Shown piece by piece: positions 62,615-64,000 of a stretch of DNA of 64,000 nucleotides (position 1 is its first letter; every line of letters starts with the position of its first letter). This DNA comes from Acidiferrobacterales bacterium (GTDB lineage: Bacteria > Pseudomonadota > Gammaproteobacteria > Arenicellales > Poriferihabitantaceae), in NCBI GenBank assembly GCA_019633985.1, contig JAHQWE010000056.1, positions 1 to 64,000 of the forward strand, written 5' to 3'. Below the pieces are notes generated by a model that had not been told where the DNA came from, did not search any database, and was given only the letters and a program-made list of their open reading frames with translations. The translations under genes were made by a program, and so were the position numbers.

Positions 62615-63217
62615 TTAGCTGGACATTACAGTATTGTCATTGAAGAACCTGTCTCTACACCAATCTATCACCAGAAGTCCCATGCAAGTTAAGATACCGC
62701 CAAGTGCATCGGCCAGCAAGTCTAGCATCGTGTCATGAAGACCACGCTGAGCGTAAAACAGTCCGGTTGAATCCATTGCAAATTCAAAGATCTCCCAAAG
62801 CGCACCCGCGCTTAAGGTTCCTGTAACCACGAGTACACTTATCAAGATTATCGGTAATTGAATCTGGTGGTTTTTGCAGTAGCTGTATATGACAATGGCC
62901 AGGATTGCAGCTACTGCTGCGGATCCCAAAAGATGAACAGCCTTATCATAGAAAGCGGAGGTTTCGTACAAACCGACATGCATTCCCAATACGATATGGG
63001 CAGCAAGCAGCGCCGCAGTCACAACGCTAGACGCGATACGAACGGCTTTTTCCTGGACAAAAACGCTCGGTAAAAACGTGATTAGCAGAGCGGCAACTGC
63101 AACTGTTGCCCTGAGTCCGTCGAAAGAGCTTAACCACAATAGTCCGATGGCGGCAATGGAAAGACGACATAGCACTACCAAAAAACTCAGTAGTTGAACC
63201 ATTCCAAATTTGTTCAT
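62615..63217 (-). CDS. DUF2238/YjdF-like membrane protein
   Basis: A 200-residue membrane protein with six hydrophobic segments. The conserved part is FYDKAVHLLGSAAVAA, then GALWEIFEFAMDSTGLFYAQRGLHDTMLDLLADALGG, matching the DUF2238 pattern of acidic and aromatic residues. Function unknown. It overlaps the upstream methyltransferase stop by four bases and is likely co-translated with it. Confidence 0.75.
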   Translation of the reverse strand: MNKFGMVQLLSFLVVLCRLSIAAIGLLWLSSFDGLRATVAVAALLITFLPSVFVQEKAVRIASSVVTAALLAAHIVLGMHVGLYETSAFYDKAVHLLGSAAVAAILAIVIYSYCKNHQIQLPIILISVLVVTGTLSAGALWEIFEFAMDSTGLFYAQRGLHDTMLDLLADALGGILTCMGLLVIDWCRDRFFNDNTVMSS

Positions 63218-63906
63218 GATGCTTTCCTCGCAATCATGAACACTGCTTTTTTCGGCGCAGGTTGCCAGGCATATTCGATATCGAAGCCCGTTTTCGACAT
63301 GGCGTATTGCAAATCGATAATGTTAAAGAAACTGAGTTGTGGGATGACGCCAACCATTTGACCCAATTTGGCGATGGGTCGCATAAATGCCGCGCCGTCA
63401 TTCAAACAGATGGTGCTGGTAACACAGACTCCGCCTGGTTTAATCATGTCGTACATTGCTTCAATCGTATGCTCCCAATCAGCAAGTACATGTAACAAGT
63501 TTAGTGCCAGCACCACATCCACTTTCACATCCAATTTGATCTCATCTGCCACAGAGCTACAGACAAAGTCGACATTGGCAACACCCTCTAATGCCCTCCG
63601 CTCCTCAGCAATCTCGATCATTCTTAATGAGAAATCTGTTGCCCGGATATGTTTGACAAATGGCGCATGGGCTAATGCAGTTGAGCCGGTTCCGCAACCG
63701 ATCTCAAGTACTTCTGCGTTCTCATGTAAATACCCACGGGTGACGTCTAATTTATGGCGGTACGCGTCCGGTGCAGCCACCGGTTTTGCCGCATAACGAT
63801 CGGCGACGCGGTTCCAGATACGGGCATCAGAACAAGCCTTTTCCTTCGCTACAGCCGTGACTGCTGTGCCAAGATAATCAACGGGTTGGTTTGTGTGAAC
63901 GGTCAT
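63214..63906 (-). CDS. SAM-dependent methyltransferase, class I
   Basis: A 230-residue methyltransferase with the SAM motif VLEIGCGTGSTALAHAPF near residue 66, the post-motifs ATDFSLRMIEIA and VVLALNLLHVL, and a hydrophobic C terminus. The frame starts 19 codons earlier, but the ATG at 63906 has GAGGAAAA just upstream and gives MTVHTNQPVDYLG, so I prefer it. Substrate unknown. It is co-transcribed with the DUF2238 gene downstream. Confidence 0.82.
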   Translation of the reverse strand: MTVHTNQPVDYLGTAVTAVAKEKACSDARIWNRVADRYAAKPVAAPDAYRHKLDVTRGYLHENAEVLEIGCGTGSTALAHAPFVKHIRATDFSLRMIEIAEERRALEGVANVDFVCSSVADEIKLDVKVDVVLALNLLHVLADWEHTIEAMYDMIKPGGVCVTSTICLNDGAAFMRPIAKLGQMVGVIPQLSFFNIIDLQYAMSKTGFDIEYAWQPAPKKAVFMIARKAS

Positions 63907-64000
63907 TGTGTTTTCCTCTGTGAATTTCAGAGGCCAATGATCAACAATTGAGTCAATGCACACATCAGTGCTTTGGCTATTTTTATATCGTCTGAATGTG

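Overview
The window looks like chromosomal DNA of a marine gammaproteobacterium. The evidence is the def-fmt-rsmB-trkA-trkH string, the tsaP-like/dprA/smg/topA string, hisBHAFIE followed by tatABC, a CreBC two-component pair, a class GN (marine proteobacterial) sortase with its target, an M24 protein very close to the DMSP lyase DddP, and a B12-dependent demethylation cluster. Genus cannot be named from this alone. No rRNA, tRNA, CRISPR array, phage or insertion sequence was recognised.

Region 1 (1-13.7 kb). A COG2236-type phosphoribosyltransferase, a small lipoprotein and rep (minus strand) are followed by a corrinoid methyl-transfer cluster. It comprises a corrinoid carrier, a DUF1638 protein, a 'virulence factor' domain protein, a methyltetrahydrofolate:corrinoid methyltransferase, a GFA-family protein, an ASKHA/2Fe-2S corrinoid reactivator and, after a short gap, a non-pyrrolysine MttB-family methyltransferase. 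The MttB gene is divergent from a GbdR-like GlxA/AraC regulator. A DUF1835 gene and an FMN riboswitch driving a RibH2-like lumazine synthase lie inside the cluster. The parts suggest methyl groups are taken from a quaternary amine (glycine betaine is my best guess) and passed through Co(I)/Co(III) corrinoid to tetrahydrofolate.

Region 2 (13.7-30.7 kb) is mostly housekeeping: a lipase, lpxK-kdsB, def-fmt-rsmB-trkA-trkH, a TolC-family protein and a Pcm-like methyltransferase (both minus strand), then ilvA with a coupled small ORF, an Sfp-type phosphopantetheinyl transferase, a DegT aminotransferase and a class-C beta-lactamase-like hydrolase. trkA appears to have a 22-codon leader ORF with a strong ribosome binding site and an ATGA overlap.

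Region 3 (30.7-47.3 kb): topA with a lysine-rich tail, smg, dprA and a LysM/TsaP-like protein on the minus strand; then hisBHAFIE, tatABC, creBC, and a VIT/vWA sortase target with its sortase on the plus strand.

Region 4 (47.3-64 kb) is more accessory. It holds yigZ, a histidine-rich secreted protein, a candidate CRP-activated small RNA (perfect CRP palindrome at -41.5, -10 box, three hairpins, U-tract terminator), an ABC exporter, a degenerate metallo-beta-lactamase-fold protein, a 2OG-Fe(II) oxygenase-like protein, a proline iminopeptidase, an EamA transporter, a PHP phosphoesterase, the DddP-like gene with a downstream P-loop protein, and a run of small minus-strand genes (DUF695, GNAT, AlkD-like, DUF6714-like, DUF2238-like, methyltransferase).

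The most notable points are the corrinoid cluster with its two uncharacterised partners and shared arginine-rich termini, the CRP-class-II small RNA, and the DddP-like/P-loop gene pair.
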